From positions 1,278,009 through 1,342,008 of the forward strand of contig NZ_QJSR01000001.1 in NCBI RefSeq assembly GCF_003217095.1: DNA of 64,000 nucleotides, read 5' to 3'. Within the stretch, counting starts at the first letter, position 1. Each line of letters opens with the position of its first letter. Source of the stretch: Rhizobium sp. PP-CC-3A-592. GTDB lineage: Bacteria > Pseudomonadota > Alphaproteobacteria > Rhizobiales > Rhizobiaceae. Positions 47,985-56,771 of this stretch are shown here, one piece after another. Made by a program: the position numbers and the translations under genes. The notes under the pieces are model-generated. The model was given only the letters and a program-made list of their open reading frames with translations. It made no database searches and was not told the DNA's origin.

Positions 47985-49019
47985 ATGCCGAGTTTTCGAG
48001 GAGCGCTGATCGGTTGCGGCTTCTTTGCCGTCAACCAGATGCATGCCTGGCAGGATGTGGAGGGCGCAGAGATCATCGCCATCTGCGACCGCGACCCGGA
48101 GCGCCTGCGGATCGTCGGCGACCAGTTCGGGATCGCGCGCCGCTATAACGACGCCGCGCAGATGATGGCGGATGGCGGCTTCGACTTTGTGGATATCGCC
48201 ACCACGGTCAACAGCCACCGCGCGCTGGTGGAGATGGCGGCTTCGCACCGGCTGCCGGTCATCTGCCAGAAGCCTTTCGCGCCGACGCTCGGCGATGCCA
48301 AAGCCATGGTCGCCGCCTGCGCTGCGACGGGCGTTCCTCTGATGATCCACGAGAATTTTCGGTGGCAGACGCCCATCCAGGCGGTGCGCAAGGCGCTGGA
48401 TGCTGCGCAGATCGGCACGCCGTTCTGGGGTCGCTTCTCGTTCCGCTCCGGCTATGATGTGTTCTCGGGCCAGCCCTATCTGGCCGAAGGCGCGCGCTTC
48501 ATCATCGAGGATCTGGGTATCCACACGCTCGACATCGCCCGCTACATTCTGGGCGACGTCACGACGCTCACTGCCCGCACCAAGCGCGTCAATCCTGCGA
48601 TCAAGGGCGAGGATGTCGCGACCATCCTGCTCGATCACGAGAACGGCGCGACTTCGGTCGTCGATGTCAGCTATGCGACGAAGGCCTCCGTCGAGCCCTT
48701 CCCCGAGACGCTGATCGAACTGGACGGGACCGAAGGCTCGCTGCGGCTGATGCAAGGGTACCGGCTGGAGATCACGAATGCGTCCGGCACGGAGATCCAC
48801 GACGTATCGCCAACCCTCCTCCCCTGGGCATCGCACCCGTGGCACAATATTCAGGAGAGCGTCCTCGCCATCCAGCAGCACTGGACGGAGAAACTGGCAA
48901 GTGGTGCGGAGACCTCAACCTCGGGCGCCGACAATCTGAAGACCTTCGCGCTTGTAGAAGCGGCCTATGAAAGTGCGGCGACGCTGCAGCCCGTTGCGAT
49001 CGGGCCGCTGATCGCATGA
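47985..49019 (+). CDS. apsD: Gfo/Idh/MocA-family dehydrogenase, probable D-apiose dehydrogenase
   Basis: 344-residue NAD(P)-dependent oxidoreductase. The Rossmann fold starts with GALIGCGFFAVNQMHAWQDV, and AIICDRDPERL follows in the form IIAICDRDPERL. The EKP-type motif reads VICQKPFAPTL, with Lys as the catalytic residue. The substrate domain includes SGQPYLAEGARFIIEDLGIH with the catalytic His. D-apiose dehydrogenase (apiose to apionolactone) belongs to this family, and the RuBisCO-like/kinase/ApnL-type context fits it. On its own the sequence would only say sugar dehydrogenase. ATG 47985 with AAGGA upstream was preferred over the longer frame from 47940. It overlaps the next gene by four bases (ATGA). 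Confidence 0.75.
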   Translation: MPSFRGALIGCGFFAVNQMHAWQDVEGAEIIAICDRDPERLRIVGDQFGIARRYNDAAQMMADGGFDFVDIATTVNSHRALVEMAASHRLPVICQKPFAPTLGDAKAMVAACAATGVPLMIHENFRWQTPIQAVRKALDAAQIGTPFWGRFSFRSGYDVFSGQPYLAEGARFIIEDLGIHTLDIARYILGDVTTLTARTKRVNPAIKGEDVATILLDHENGATSVVDVSYATKASVEPFPETLIELDGTEGSLRLMQGYRLEITNASGTEIHDVSPTLLPWASHPWHNIQESVLAIQQHWTEKLASGAETSTSGADNLKTFALVEAAYESAATLQPVAIGPLIA

Positions 49020-50962
49020 CGGACGATGCGCTTGCTTTCCGCCTGACCGGCACCGTTCGCACTGAGCCGGATTCCCGCGTGCTCGCGACTGGAGGACTTT
49101 CGGCGGAGCTTTCCGGCGGCGCACTGCGCAACATCCGCTTTGACGGTGTGGAGGTGCTTCGCGCTGTTTCCTTCCTCGTGCGCGATCGCGACTGGGGTAC
49201 CTACGATCCCGAGATCGAAGATCTTGTCGTGGATCAGCGCGCGGACGGCTTCACCGTCACCTACCGCGCGACATGCCATGGCCCGGATGGGACGCAGCTC
49301 GTGCTTCAGGCCCGGATCGAAGGCGACGACCAGGGTCGGCTCGGTTTTTCCGGCATGGCTCGATCCGACACCGGCTTTGAAACAAATCGCTGCGGCTTCT
49401 GTGTGCTCCACCCGATCGTCGGTGTCGCGGGAACGCCAGTTCAGATCGAGCATGTCGACGGGACCCTCGAGGCGACCGTCCTGCCGGATCTCATCGAACC
49501 TTGGCAGCCCTTCAAGGAGATGCGCGCCATTACCCATCAGGCTCTGCCAGGCGTGACGGTCGAATGCCGGATGGAGGGCGATACGTTCGAGATGGAGGAT
49601 CAGCGCAACTGGTCGGATGCCTCCTACAAGACCTATGTCCGTCCGCTTGCTCTGCCCTGGCCCTACCGGATAGAGGCGGGTGTCGATGTTGCACAGCAGG
49701 TCGCGTTGCAGATCGTAGATGACCGACTCTCTCGCCGTGCTGGTTCACCCTCGGCGCCACAGACCACCCCTGTAAAGCTGACGCTTCAGGACGGCTCCGC
49801 ACAACCGCTACCGCCCATCGGGCTGGTCGTCACGCCTGAGGAGGCCGCGGCGACGCAAGCCTTGCTTGACGCCGGCCTTGGCCCGCAGACGCAGGCGTTG
49901 CTTTTCCATTTCGATCCGCTCGTGGGCCACGATGGCTCCGCATTTGATGCGTTCGCGGCTCTTGCGGCCAAACACCCGGGATCGACCACGCTGGAGATCG
50001 CGCTGCCTTGCCGGGAGCCCTTCAGCGACGAACTCCGTGCGATGGCCGCGGCGATGGACAAAGCGGGCTTTACTCCGGATGCCGTCATGGTGTCTCCCGC
50101 CGTCGATCGGCAGTCGACACCGCCCGGCAGCGCCTGGCCGGACTGCCCGCCGCTTGAAGACATCTATGCCGCAGCGCGGGCTGCGTTCTCGAGCCGAGCG
50201 CTCGGTGGCGGCATGCTCAGCTACTTCACCGAGCTGAACCGCAAGCGCGTACCAGCAACAACACTTGATTTCATCAGCCATTGCACCAACCCGATCGTGC
50301 ATGCCGCAGACGACCGCAGCGTCATGCAGACGCTGGAGGCGTTGCCCTTCATTACACGCTCGGTGCGCGCGATCTATGGCGACCGGCGCTATCGCATCGG
50401 GCCCTCCACCATCCCCATGCGCCAGAACCCCTATGGCAGCCGGACGATGGACAATCCGGATGGCAGCCGGATTCCGATGGCGAACCGGGACCCGCGCCAG
50501 AACGGTCTTTTCGCCGCCGCCTACGCCATCGGCTATGCCATCTCGGTCACGCCGACCGGGCTCGACCAGTTGACGCTCTCGGCCCTCACGGGCTCGTTCG
50601 GCCTGATCGCCGGCGCAAACGAACCCGTCCCCGAAGGTGGGCGGCGACCGCTGTTTCATGCCGTCGCCATGCTCGCGGATCTTGCCGGCGCGGAGGCCAC
50701 CACCATTGCATCCAACCGGCCGGATGCGGTTCTCGCAATGTGCGCGCAGAGAAAGGATGGCCGGACGATCCTTGCCGTCAACTTGACGCCACGGCCGCAG
50801 ACGCTCGATCTGTCCGCGCTCGGCATCCCTCCGGATGCATCGGCCTATCGGCTGGATGCGGAAACGATGATCGATGCTGCGGTCGGTACGCTGAAGGCCG
50901 AACGGCTCGGCACCGGGGATGTTCGGCTTGGCGCCTATGGCGTGTTGCGGATCGACGGCTGA
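49016..50962 (+). CDS. apnL: Probable D-apionate lactonase (ApnL-type protein)
   Basis: 648-residue cytoplasmic protein without signal peptide or recognised catalytic signature. The first 240 residues form a beta-rich region with an N-terminal LSGGALRNIRFDGVEVLRAV and NRCGFCVLHPIVGVAGTPV. A barrel-like part (about 250-480) contains PLDLA-type strands, YFTELNRKRVPATTLDFISH and HCTNPIVHAADDRSVMQTLE. A beta domain with LAVNLTPRPQTLDLSALG closes it. D-apionolactonase is a large protein found beside D-apiose dehydrogenase. The assignment rests on size and tight coupling (ATGA overlap) to the dehydrogenase. A glycosidase-like role is the alternative. Confidence 0.62.
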   Translation: MTDDALAFRLTGTVRTEPDSRVLATGGLSAELSGGALRNIRFDGVEVLRAVSFLVRDRDWGTYDPEIEDLVVDQRADGFTVTYRATCHGPDGTQLVLQARIEGDDQGRLGFSGMARSDTGFETNRCGFCVLHPIVGVAGTPVQIEHVDGTLEATVLPDLIEPWQPFKEMRAITHQALPGVTVECRMEGDTFEMEDQRNWSDASYKTYVRPLALPWPYRIEAGVDVAQQVALQIVDDRLSRRAGSPSAPQTTPVKLTLQDGSAQPLPPIGLVVTPEEAAATQALLDAGLGPQTQALLFHFDPLVGHDGSAFDAFAALAAKHPGSTTLEIALPCREPFSDELRAMAAAMDKAGFTPDAVMVSPAVDRQSTPPGSAWPDCPPLEDIYAAARAAFSSRALGGGMLSYFTELNRKRVPATTLDFISHCTNPIVHAADDRSVMQTLEALPFITRSVRAIYGDRRYRIGPSTIPMRQNPYGSRTMDNPDGSRIPMANRDPRQNGLFAAAYAIGYAISVTPTGLDQLTLSALTGSFGLIAGANEPVPEGGRRPLFHAVAMLADLAGAEATTIASNRPDAVLAMCAQRKDGRTILAVNLTPRPQTLDLSALGIPPDASAYRLDAETMIDAAVGTLKAERLGTGDVRLGAYGVLRIDG

Positions 50963-51049
50963 GCGCGCATTTTTCCGAAGCGGCGGCGTGCCGTTTGGGC
51001 TATCCTCCCCGCTCGCGACTGTGATCGCCGCCCCGGAGGAGCCCCGCTC

Positions 51050-52789
51050 ATGACCCTCATCCGCACCCCTCTCGTGCATCTGACCACCCTGATCGGCCTT
51101 GCCGTATCCCCTGCGCAGGCGGCCTCCCCGCAGCCGGTTGCGGGCGAGAACGGCATGGTCGTCACGGCCCAGCATCTGGCGTCGGATGTCGGTGTGGAGA
51201 TCCTGAAGCAGGGCGGCAATGCGGTGGATGCGGCAGTTGCGGTCGGCTATGCGCTGGCCGTCGTCTATCCCACGGCCGGCAATATCGGCGGCGGCGGGTT
51301 CATGACAGTGCGCCTTGCCGATGGCCGTACCAGCTTCCTCGATTTTCGCGAGCGGGCGCCACTTGCCGCGACCAAGACGATGTATCTCGACGACAAGGGC
51401 GAGATCGCCAAGGGCCGCAGCACGGATGGTTATCTCGCCGTCGGCGTGCCCGGTTCGGTGGCCGGATTCGAGGCCGCGCGCACCCGCTTCGGCACCCTGT
51501 CGCGCGAGGCACTTCTGGCACCGGCGGTCAAACTCGCTGAGCAGGGCTTTACCCTCGATGGCGGCGATGTCGCTTCGCTCGGCAACAGCCTGAAGAAGCT
51601 CGGCCGCGACCCCGCCGCCGCCGCGATCTTCCTGACCCCAGATGGCAAGGCGCCGAAAATCGGCGCGACGCTGGTCCAGCCGGACCTTGCGCGCAGCCTG
51701 ACTGCGATCTCGAAGACGGGGCCGGACGCGTTCTACAAGGGCGCGATCGCGGACGATATCGTCAAGGCAAGCGCTGAGAAGGGCGGCATCCTGACGAAGG
51801 CGGATTTCGAGCGCTACGCGGTGCGCGAATTGAAGCCGGTCACCTGCACCTATCGCGGCTACGAGATCATCTCCTCCCCTCCGCCGAGCTCCGGCGGCGT
51901 CATCCTCTGCGAGATCCTCAATATTCTCGAAGGCTATCCGCTCGGTGAACTCGGCTCCGGCTCAGCGGCAACGGCGCATGTGATGATCGAGGCCATGCGC
52001 TACGCCTATGTCGATCGCAACTCGGCGCTCGGCGATCCCGACTTCGTCGAGAACCCGGTGGAGAAGCTGCTCGACAAGGCCTATGCGCAGGAGATCCGCG
52101 GCAAGATCGACCTGGAGAAGGCCGGCGTTTCCGCCGAGCTTACACCCAAGGGGCTCGGGGAAAGCCACGAGACCACGCATTACTCGATCATGGACAGCGC
52201 CGGCAACGCGGTCTCGGTGACCTATACGCTCAACGGCTCCTTCGGCGCCGGGGTCGTCGCGCCCGGCACCGGCATCCTGCTCAACAACGAGATGGACGAC
52301 TTCACCTCCAAGCCCGGTGCGCCGAACCTTTACGGGCTCGTGCAGGGGGAAGCCAATGCGATCGCGCCGGGCAAGACGCCGCTCTCCTCCATGAGCCCGA
52401 CCATCGTGACGAAAGACGGCAAGCCGTTCATGGTCATCGGCAGCCCCGGCGGCGCCCGCATCATCACCATCACGCTCGAAGCCATCCTTAACGTCATCGA
52501 CCATGGCATGACGCTGCAGGAGGCAATCGATGCGCCGCGGCTGCACCACCAGTGGATGCCGGATACGGTGGCCATCGAGCCCTTCGCCCTGTCCGCCGAT
52601 ACGCTGAAGGAGCTTCAGGGCATGGGGCATGATGTCGGCCCGGACAAGAACTGGCCGGTCTGGGGTCAGGCCGCGGGCATCCTTATTGGCGGCAGGACGG
52701 CGGCGGAGGCGGACGAAGGTTCGAAAGGCGCTCGCTACTACGGCGCTATGGACAGCCGCGCCGCCTCGGGCGCGGCGCGGGGATATTGA
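51050..52789 (+). CDS. ggt: Gamma-glutamyltransferase, periplasmic
   Basis: Cleaves glutathione and other gamma-glutamyl compounds in the periplasm. It is 579 residues with a signal peptide ending near SPAQA/AS. The proenzyme self-cleaves before the nucleophile Thr375 in GESHETTHYSIMDSAG, giving subunits of about 350 and 205 residues. GNAVDAAVAVGYALAVVYP, GGGFMTVRL and the later GSPGGARIITITLEAILNVI are family hallmarks. It lies 87 bases after the apiose genes on the same strand but is functionally unrelated; its stop is four bases from the convergent hydrolase gene. Confidence 0.95.
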   Translation: MTLIRTPLVHLTTLIGLAVSPAQAASPQPVAGENGMVVTAQHLASDVGVEILKQGGNAVDAAVAVGYALAVVYPTAGNIGGGGFMTVRLADGRTSFLDFRERAPLAATKTMYLDDKGEIAKGRSTDGYLAVGVPGSVAGFEAARTRFGTLSREALLAPAVKLAEQGFTLDGGDVASLGNSLKKLGRDPAAAAIFLTPDGKAPKIGATLVQPDLARSLTAISKTGPDAFYKGAIADDIVKASAEKGGILTKADFERYAVRELKPVTCTYRGYEIISSPPPSSGGVILCEILNILEGYPLGELGSGSAATAHVMIEAMRYAYVDRNSALGDPDFVENPVEKLLDKAYAQEIRGKIDLEKAGVSAELTPKGLGESHETTHYSIMDSAGNAVSVTYTLNGSFGAGVVAPGTGILLNNEMDDFTSKPGAPNLYGLVQGEANAIAPGKTPLSSMSPTIVTKDGKPFMVIGSPGGARIITITLEAILNVIDHGMTLQEAIDAPRLHHQWMPDTVAIEPFALSADTLKELQGMGHDVGPDKNWPVWGQAAGILIGGRTAAEADEGSKGARYYGAMDSRAASGAARGY

Positions 52790-52793
52790 GCGA

Positions 52794-53396
52794 TCACGCA
52801 AACAGCGTGCCCATCGCCTCGATTTCGTTCTCGCGAATATCATGGCCGCCATTGTGCCAGGCGAGCTGCGTGGTTGCGCCCTGCGCCGTGAAGTAATCGG
52901 CCAGCGCGATGGTCAGCGGTGTCGGGCAGATGGGGTCGCGCTCGCCAGCGGTGACGAGAATGCGACGGCCGGCCAACCCCGGCGCGGGTTTCGGCTGAAA
53001 CGGGATCAGCGGATGCAGGAGTGCTGCGCGGTCGAAGAGCTCGGGAAACTCCACCAGCACGTTTGCCAGAATGTTGGCGCCGTTGGAGAAGCCGAGGCCG
53101 AAGATCTCCGACGCCCCGACCGTTTCGGCCGTCTTCCGCACGAAATCGGCAAGCTTCTGCGTGCCGCGTGCGAGATCCGCCATATCGTAGACGCCTTCGC
53201 CGGTGCGGCGGAAGAAACGGGCCGCCCCATGTTCCGGGACATCGCCGCGCGGCGACAGGATGGTTGCGTCGGGACGCAGCTGGCTGGCGAAGGTGAAGAA
53301 CTGGTTCTCGTCTCCGCCCGTGCCGTGCAACGTCACGAGAAGCGGCGCGCCGGTCGCGCCCTTTTTGATGAGGTGCTTATAGTCCGTGTCAGTCAT
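52794..53396 (-). CDS. Alpha/beta hydrolase, MhqD-like carboxylesterase
   Basis: 200-residue single-domain serine hydrolase of the phospholipase/carboxylesterase family. The oxyanion motif is LVTLHGTGGDENQF, the nucleophile Ser is in GLGFSNGANI, the acidic residue is in ILVTAGERDPICP and the His is in WHNGGHDI. ATG 53396 follows GGAGGAG at good spacing; the longer open frame upstream is not real. It is downstream of the VOC dioxygenase gene on the same strand, the same pairing as Bacillus mhqO-mhqD in quinone/hydroquinone stress, which suggests related use here. Confidence 0.82.
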   Translation of the reverse strand: MTDTDYKHLIKKGATGAPLLVTLHGTGGDENQFFTFASQLRPDATILSPRGDVPEHGAARFFRRTGEGVYDMADLARGTQKLADFVRKTAETVGASEIFGLGFSNGANILANVLVEFPELFDRAALLHPLIPFQPKPAPGLAGRRILVTAGERDPICPTPLTIALADYFTAQGATTQLAWHNGGHDIRENEIEAMGTLFA

Positions 53397-53481
53397 GACA
53401 AAACTCCTCCGGTATTTCCGCCGCATGTCCTGCGACGGCTCCGGTTCTGTGTGATTTCCTGATCGTTGACGGTGGAAGCGC

Positions 53482-54411
53482 TTAGTCGAGCTTTTCCAGC
53501 TGCTGCTCGAGGATCGGCCGCAGATGCTTGTGCTGCTGCGGCAGCTTGAGCGCCTCACCCAGATGCGCCCGTTCCTCGTCGCGCTCGAAGCCCGGCTCGT
53601 TGGTGGCGACTTCGAACAGGACGCCGCCGGGCGTGCGGAAATAGATCGCCCAGAAGTAATCGCGGTCGATGACCGGGGTGACCTGATAGCCCGTATCCAT
53701 CAGCGCCTTGCGCACCTCCAGCTGGGCCGCACGGTTGTCGACGGCGAAGGCGACATGGTGGACGGAGCCTGCGCCCTGCCGGCTGCCGGGTGCATCGGCC
53801 ACAGTCTCGATGTCGATGACGCCTGCGGCCTGCGCACCGGGCATGAGGAGGCGGGTAACGCCATCGCGCGTCTCCAGCGTGTCATAGCCCATGAAGCCGA
53901 GCAGTTCCGAGGTTGCACCGGCATCCCGCAGCCGCAGGGCGACCGAGTGGAAGCCGCGAATGGCATGATCCGCGCTGATGCCGCCCTCCGTCCACGGCAT
54001 GCGCGGATCGTCGGCCGTCTCTACCAGCGCGAAGCCATCGCCATCCGGCCCGTTGAAGGACAGACGCTTCTCGCCGAAGGTCTCGCTCGGCGTCACGCCG
54101 GTCACACCCTTCTTCGTCAATCGATCGGCCCAGTAGGGAAGCGAGCCCTGTGGCACCGCGAAGACGGTCGTGCCGACTTCACCGGTTCCGGGACGGCCAC
54201 GTGCGATGTGGGGGAACGGGAAATAGGTCATGACGGTGCCAGGCGTGCCGATCTCGTCGCCGTAATAGAGGTGGTAGACGTCGGGCGCGTCGAAGTTGAC
54301 GGTCTTCTTGATCCGGCGGAGGCCGAGAACATCCGTGAAGAACGCGTTGTTGACGCGGGCGTTTGCAGCCATCGACGTGACGTGATGGAGGCCCTTGATT
54401 TGGTCGATCAT
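53482..54411 (-). CDS. VOC ring-cleaving dioxygenase, MhqO-like
   Basis: 309-residue protein with two glyoxalase modules, resembling MhqO/PcpA-type hydroquinone 1,2-dioxygenases. Module 1 starts IKGLHHVTSMAANARVNNAF and contains DAPDVYHLYYGDE. Module 2 starts IRGFHSVALRLRD and contains SVHHVAFAV. Candidate iron ligands are His in GLHHVTS or GFHSVAL, His in SVHHVAF, and Glu in GGVLFEVATNEPGF. ATG 54411 is preceded by AGGAAAGGA; the listed-strand frame is open about 46 codons further. It is 85 bases before the hydrolase gene. Confidence 0.83.
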   Translation of the reverse strand: MIDQIKGLHHVTSMAANARVNNAFFTDVLGLRRIKKTVNFDAPDVYHLYYGDEIGTPGTVMTYFPFPHIARGRPGTGEVGTTVFAVPQGSLPYWADRLTKKGVTGVTPSETFGEKRLSFNGPDGDGFALVETADDPRMPWTEGGISADHAIRGFHSVALRLRDAGATSELLGFMGYDTLETRDGVTRLLMPGAQAAGVIDIETVADAPGSRQGAGSVHHVAFAVDNRAAQLEVRKALMDTGYQVTPVIDRDYFWAIYFRTPGGVLFEVATNEPGFERDEERAHLGEALKLPQQHKHLRPILEQQLEKLD

Positions 54412-54526
54412 GATCTCATCCTTTCCTGCCCGAAGGTTTTGCCATTGTGGCGGCGACCGGGCGTTTGATGAGGTCAAGATGGTGCAGGACGGCCGGTCGC
54501 GATAGAGGATCGATGCAGGACGGATT

Positions 54527-54543
54527 GTTCTCAAATCGAGAAC
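54527..54543. promoter_or_regulatory. Palindrome upstream of the MhqO-like gene
   Basis: GTTCTC-AAATC-GAGAAC, extended on both sides to ATTGTTCTC/GAGAACGAT with one mismatch. It lies about 120 bases before the dioxygenase start and 70 bases past the treZ stop. Likely a regulator operator (MarR or LysR type in size), but no regulator gene is adjacent. Confidence 0.5.
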
Positions 54544-54614
54544 GATCACGTTTCGTTGTTCACTTCTCAGGCATTGGCGGCGAAGGTCTCTCCGCCGCCA
54601 ATGCCCTCCGTTTT

Positions 54615-56417
54615 CTAGGCGCGGTCGAGGGCGAACAGGACCGAGAGGGGCGCCATGCCCTGTGTGCTGTGCGTGCCGTAGAGCGTTTCGCCGGTTGCCG
54701 GCGGCAGGTCCGCTGCCACATCGCCGAAATTGGCGCGCAGCTGCAGGCGGCGATCCCCGAGCTGCCAGTCGATGGCAAGCAGCCTGCCTTCCGCCATAAG
54801 GACCGTGCCGGCCGAGAGCGTGTTTGGAGCGGCAATCAGCAGGGGGATGATGGCCCGTTTGCGGATGGCAATCAGCTCACGATAGAGGGCACGCCATTTC
54901 TGGCCTTCGTCTGCTTCGGATTTGGCCCAGTCGAGGCGCGTGTTCTCCATCGTTTCGATGGCGTTGGGGTCGGCCACGTCCTCGACGGATTTGCCGTCCG
55001 GAAGGCCGCCGAAATTGTCCATGTCGGTGCGCCGGCCTTCGCGCACGGCCTTGCCAAGCTCGCCGTCATAGTCGGTGAAGAACAGGAAGGGACGCGTCTC
55101 GCCATATTCCTCGCCCATGAACAGCATGGGGATATGCGGCGCCAGCATGGTAACGACGGTGAGGGCCTGAAGCATCTCTTTCGACGTCAAAGTGATCAGC
55201 CGATCGCCGAAGGCCCGGTTGCCGATCTGGTCGTGGTTCTGAAGAAAGCCGACGAACGCTTCCATCGGCACCGGCTCGCTCATTTCCACAGGCTTCTGCC
55301 CGGGATAGATATAGCCTTCGGTCAGCGCGCGGGCGAAGTTCTCCACCGGCTTGTCGATGAACTTGCCGTAGTAGCCGTTCTTCTCACCCGTCGCGACCAC
55401 ATGCGCCGCATGGTGATAGTCGTCGTTCCAGTCGGCGTCATAGAGCAGTGCCTCATTGTCGTCGCTGCGGCGCAGTTCGATGTGGTTTTCCGGATCCTCG
55501 GTGACGAGGTGGATGTGGCGGCCTTCGAACTCCGAGCGGGCGCGGCGTGCGATCTCGGTGAGAACATGCGTTTCCGCATCGTCGAAGATCATGTCGATCG
55601 CATCAAAGCGCAAGCCGTCGAGACGGAACTCGCGCAGCCAGTAAAGCGCGTTTTCGACGAAGAAATCGCGCACCGGCTGCTTGTTATAGGCGATGGCGGC
55701 ACCCCAAGGGGTCTTCTTCCCCTCGCGGAAGAAATCCGGCGCATAGGCGCTGAGATAGTTCCCGTCGGGTCCGAAGTGATTGTAGACGACATCCATGTAG
55801 ACCATGAGGCCGAGCCCGTGCGCGGCATCGATGAAGGCCTTGAGATCGTCCGGCGAGCCATAGGCATTGTGCGGCGCGTAAGGATAGACGCCGTCATAAC
55901 CCCAGCCCCGCGTGCCGCCGAAGTGCGAGACCGGCATGATCTCGACGGCGGTGATACCGGTTTCCGCGATATCCGCCAGCTTGTCGATGGCCGCCCGGAA
56001 GGTGCCTTCCGGCGTAAAGGTGCCGACATGGAATTCATAGAGGATCGTTTCGGCCCAGGGCATGCCGGTCCAGCCGGCATGTTTCCACTGGTAGGCGTCG
56101 GGATCGAGCAGCACGGCGGGGCCATGAACGTCTTGCGCCAGCGCGCGCGCTGCCGGGTCCGGCACGACCTTTCCGTCCGGCAGGACGAAGGCATAGATGG
56201 CGCCGGGCTTTGCCTCGGAAATGACGGCCTCGAACCAGCCCTCGCCCGCCTTGCGCATCTCGTGGTCCTGGCCGTCGAGCCTTAGCGTCAGCGTGTCTTC
56301 GCCCGGCGCCCAAAGGCGGAACCGGGCGCCACCCTCGGCCAGAAGCTCGGGTCCCCAGGCTGTCGTCTGCCGGTTTGCGGAAGGTCGTACGCTCTCGGTT
56401 GTCATCAGGGAGTTCAT
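54615..56417 (-). CDS. treZ: Malto-oligosyltrehalose trehalohydrolase TreZ
   Basis: GH13 enzyme that releases trehalose from maltooligosyl-trehalose made by TreY. It has 600 residues from ATG 56417 (GAGGA four bases before). An N-terminal CBM48-like domain (AWGPELLAEGGARFRLWAPG) precedes the barrel: YMDVVYNHFGPDGNYLSAYA, the nucleophile Asp in LDGLRFDAIDMI, the Glu in HLVTEDPENH, and FLQNHDQIGNRAFG. The C-terminal beta domain is present. TreY is not in this window. It diverges from glgX, which supplies or removes related alpha-glucans. Confidence 0.93.
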   Translation of the reverse strand: MNSLMTTESVRPSANRQTTAWGPELLAEGGARFRLWAPGEDTLTLRLDGQDHEMRKAGEGWFEAVISEAKPGAIYAFVLPDGKVVPDPAARALAQDVHGPAVLLDPDAYQWKHAGWTGMPWAETILYEFHVGTFTPEGTFRAAIDKLADIAETGITAVEIMPVSHFGGTRGWGYDGVYPYAPHNAYGSPDDLKAFIDAAHGLGLMVYMDVVYNHFGPDGNYLSAYAPDFFREGKKTPWGAAIAYNKQPVRDFFVENALYWLREFRLDGLRFDAIDMIFDDAETHVLTEIARRARSEFEGRHIHLVTEDPENHIELRRSDDNEALLYDADWNDDYHHAAHVVATGEKNGYYGKFIDKPVENFARALTEGYIYPGQKPVEMSEPVPMEAFVGFLQNHDQIGNRAFGDRLITLTSKEMLQALTVVTMLAPHIPMLFMGEEYGETRPFLFFTDYDGELGKAVREGRRTDMDNFGGLPDGKSVEDVADPNAIETMENTRLDWAKSEADEGQKWRALYRELIAIRKRAIIPLLIAAPNTLSAGTVLMAEGRLLAIDWQLGDRRLQLRANFGDVAADLPPATGETLYGTHSTQGMAPLSVLFALDRA

Positions 56418-56771
56418 CCTGTCCTCGTATCGGTTCTGGGTTCGGCGCACTGTCTGCGCCCGCCCGGCTGGCCTGCGATCCGCCCTTCAACAAGCGGATC
56501 CGGGCAAAGGTTCCGGGCGCACTCGCGTGTTTGCTGCATTGCGAAGGAAATGCGTCGCGCGGCGTCGAAATCCAGTCCGCACGACAGCGGAAACGCAATG
56601 TTTCTCGCAAATTGAACTTGTTTACCCCCCGTTCGTTAGCATGCGCGTATCAGAACTCTCCGGCTCCGGGCAGGCCATCGCCACGTCGCCGAAAAACAAG
56701 ATTCCCTCTTCGAGAGGGAACAAAATGATGCGACGCACAATTTCTGATCCGATCAACACAGGGGACGTTTC
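56418..56771. other. treZ-glgX divergent intergenic region
   Basis: About 350 bases between divergent starts. AT-richer sequence near 56,600-56,760 should hold the glgX promoter. No unambiguous -35/-10 pair, operator or RNA gene could be picked out. Confidence 0.4.
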
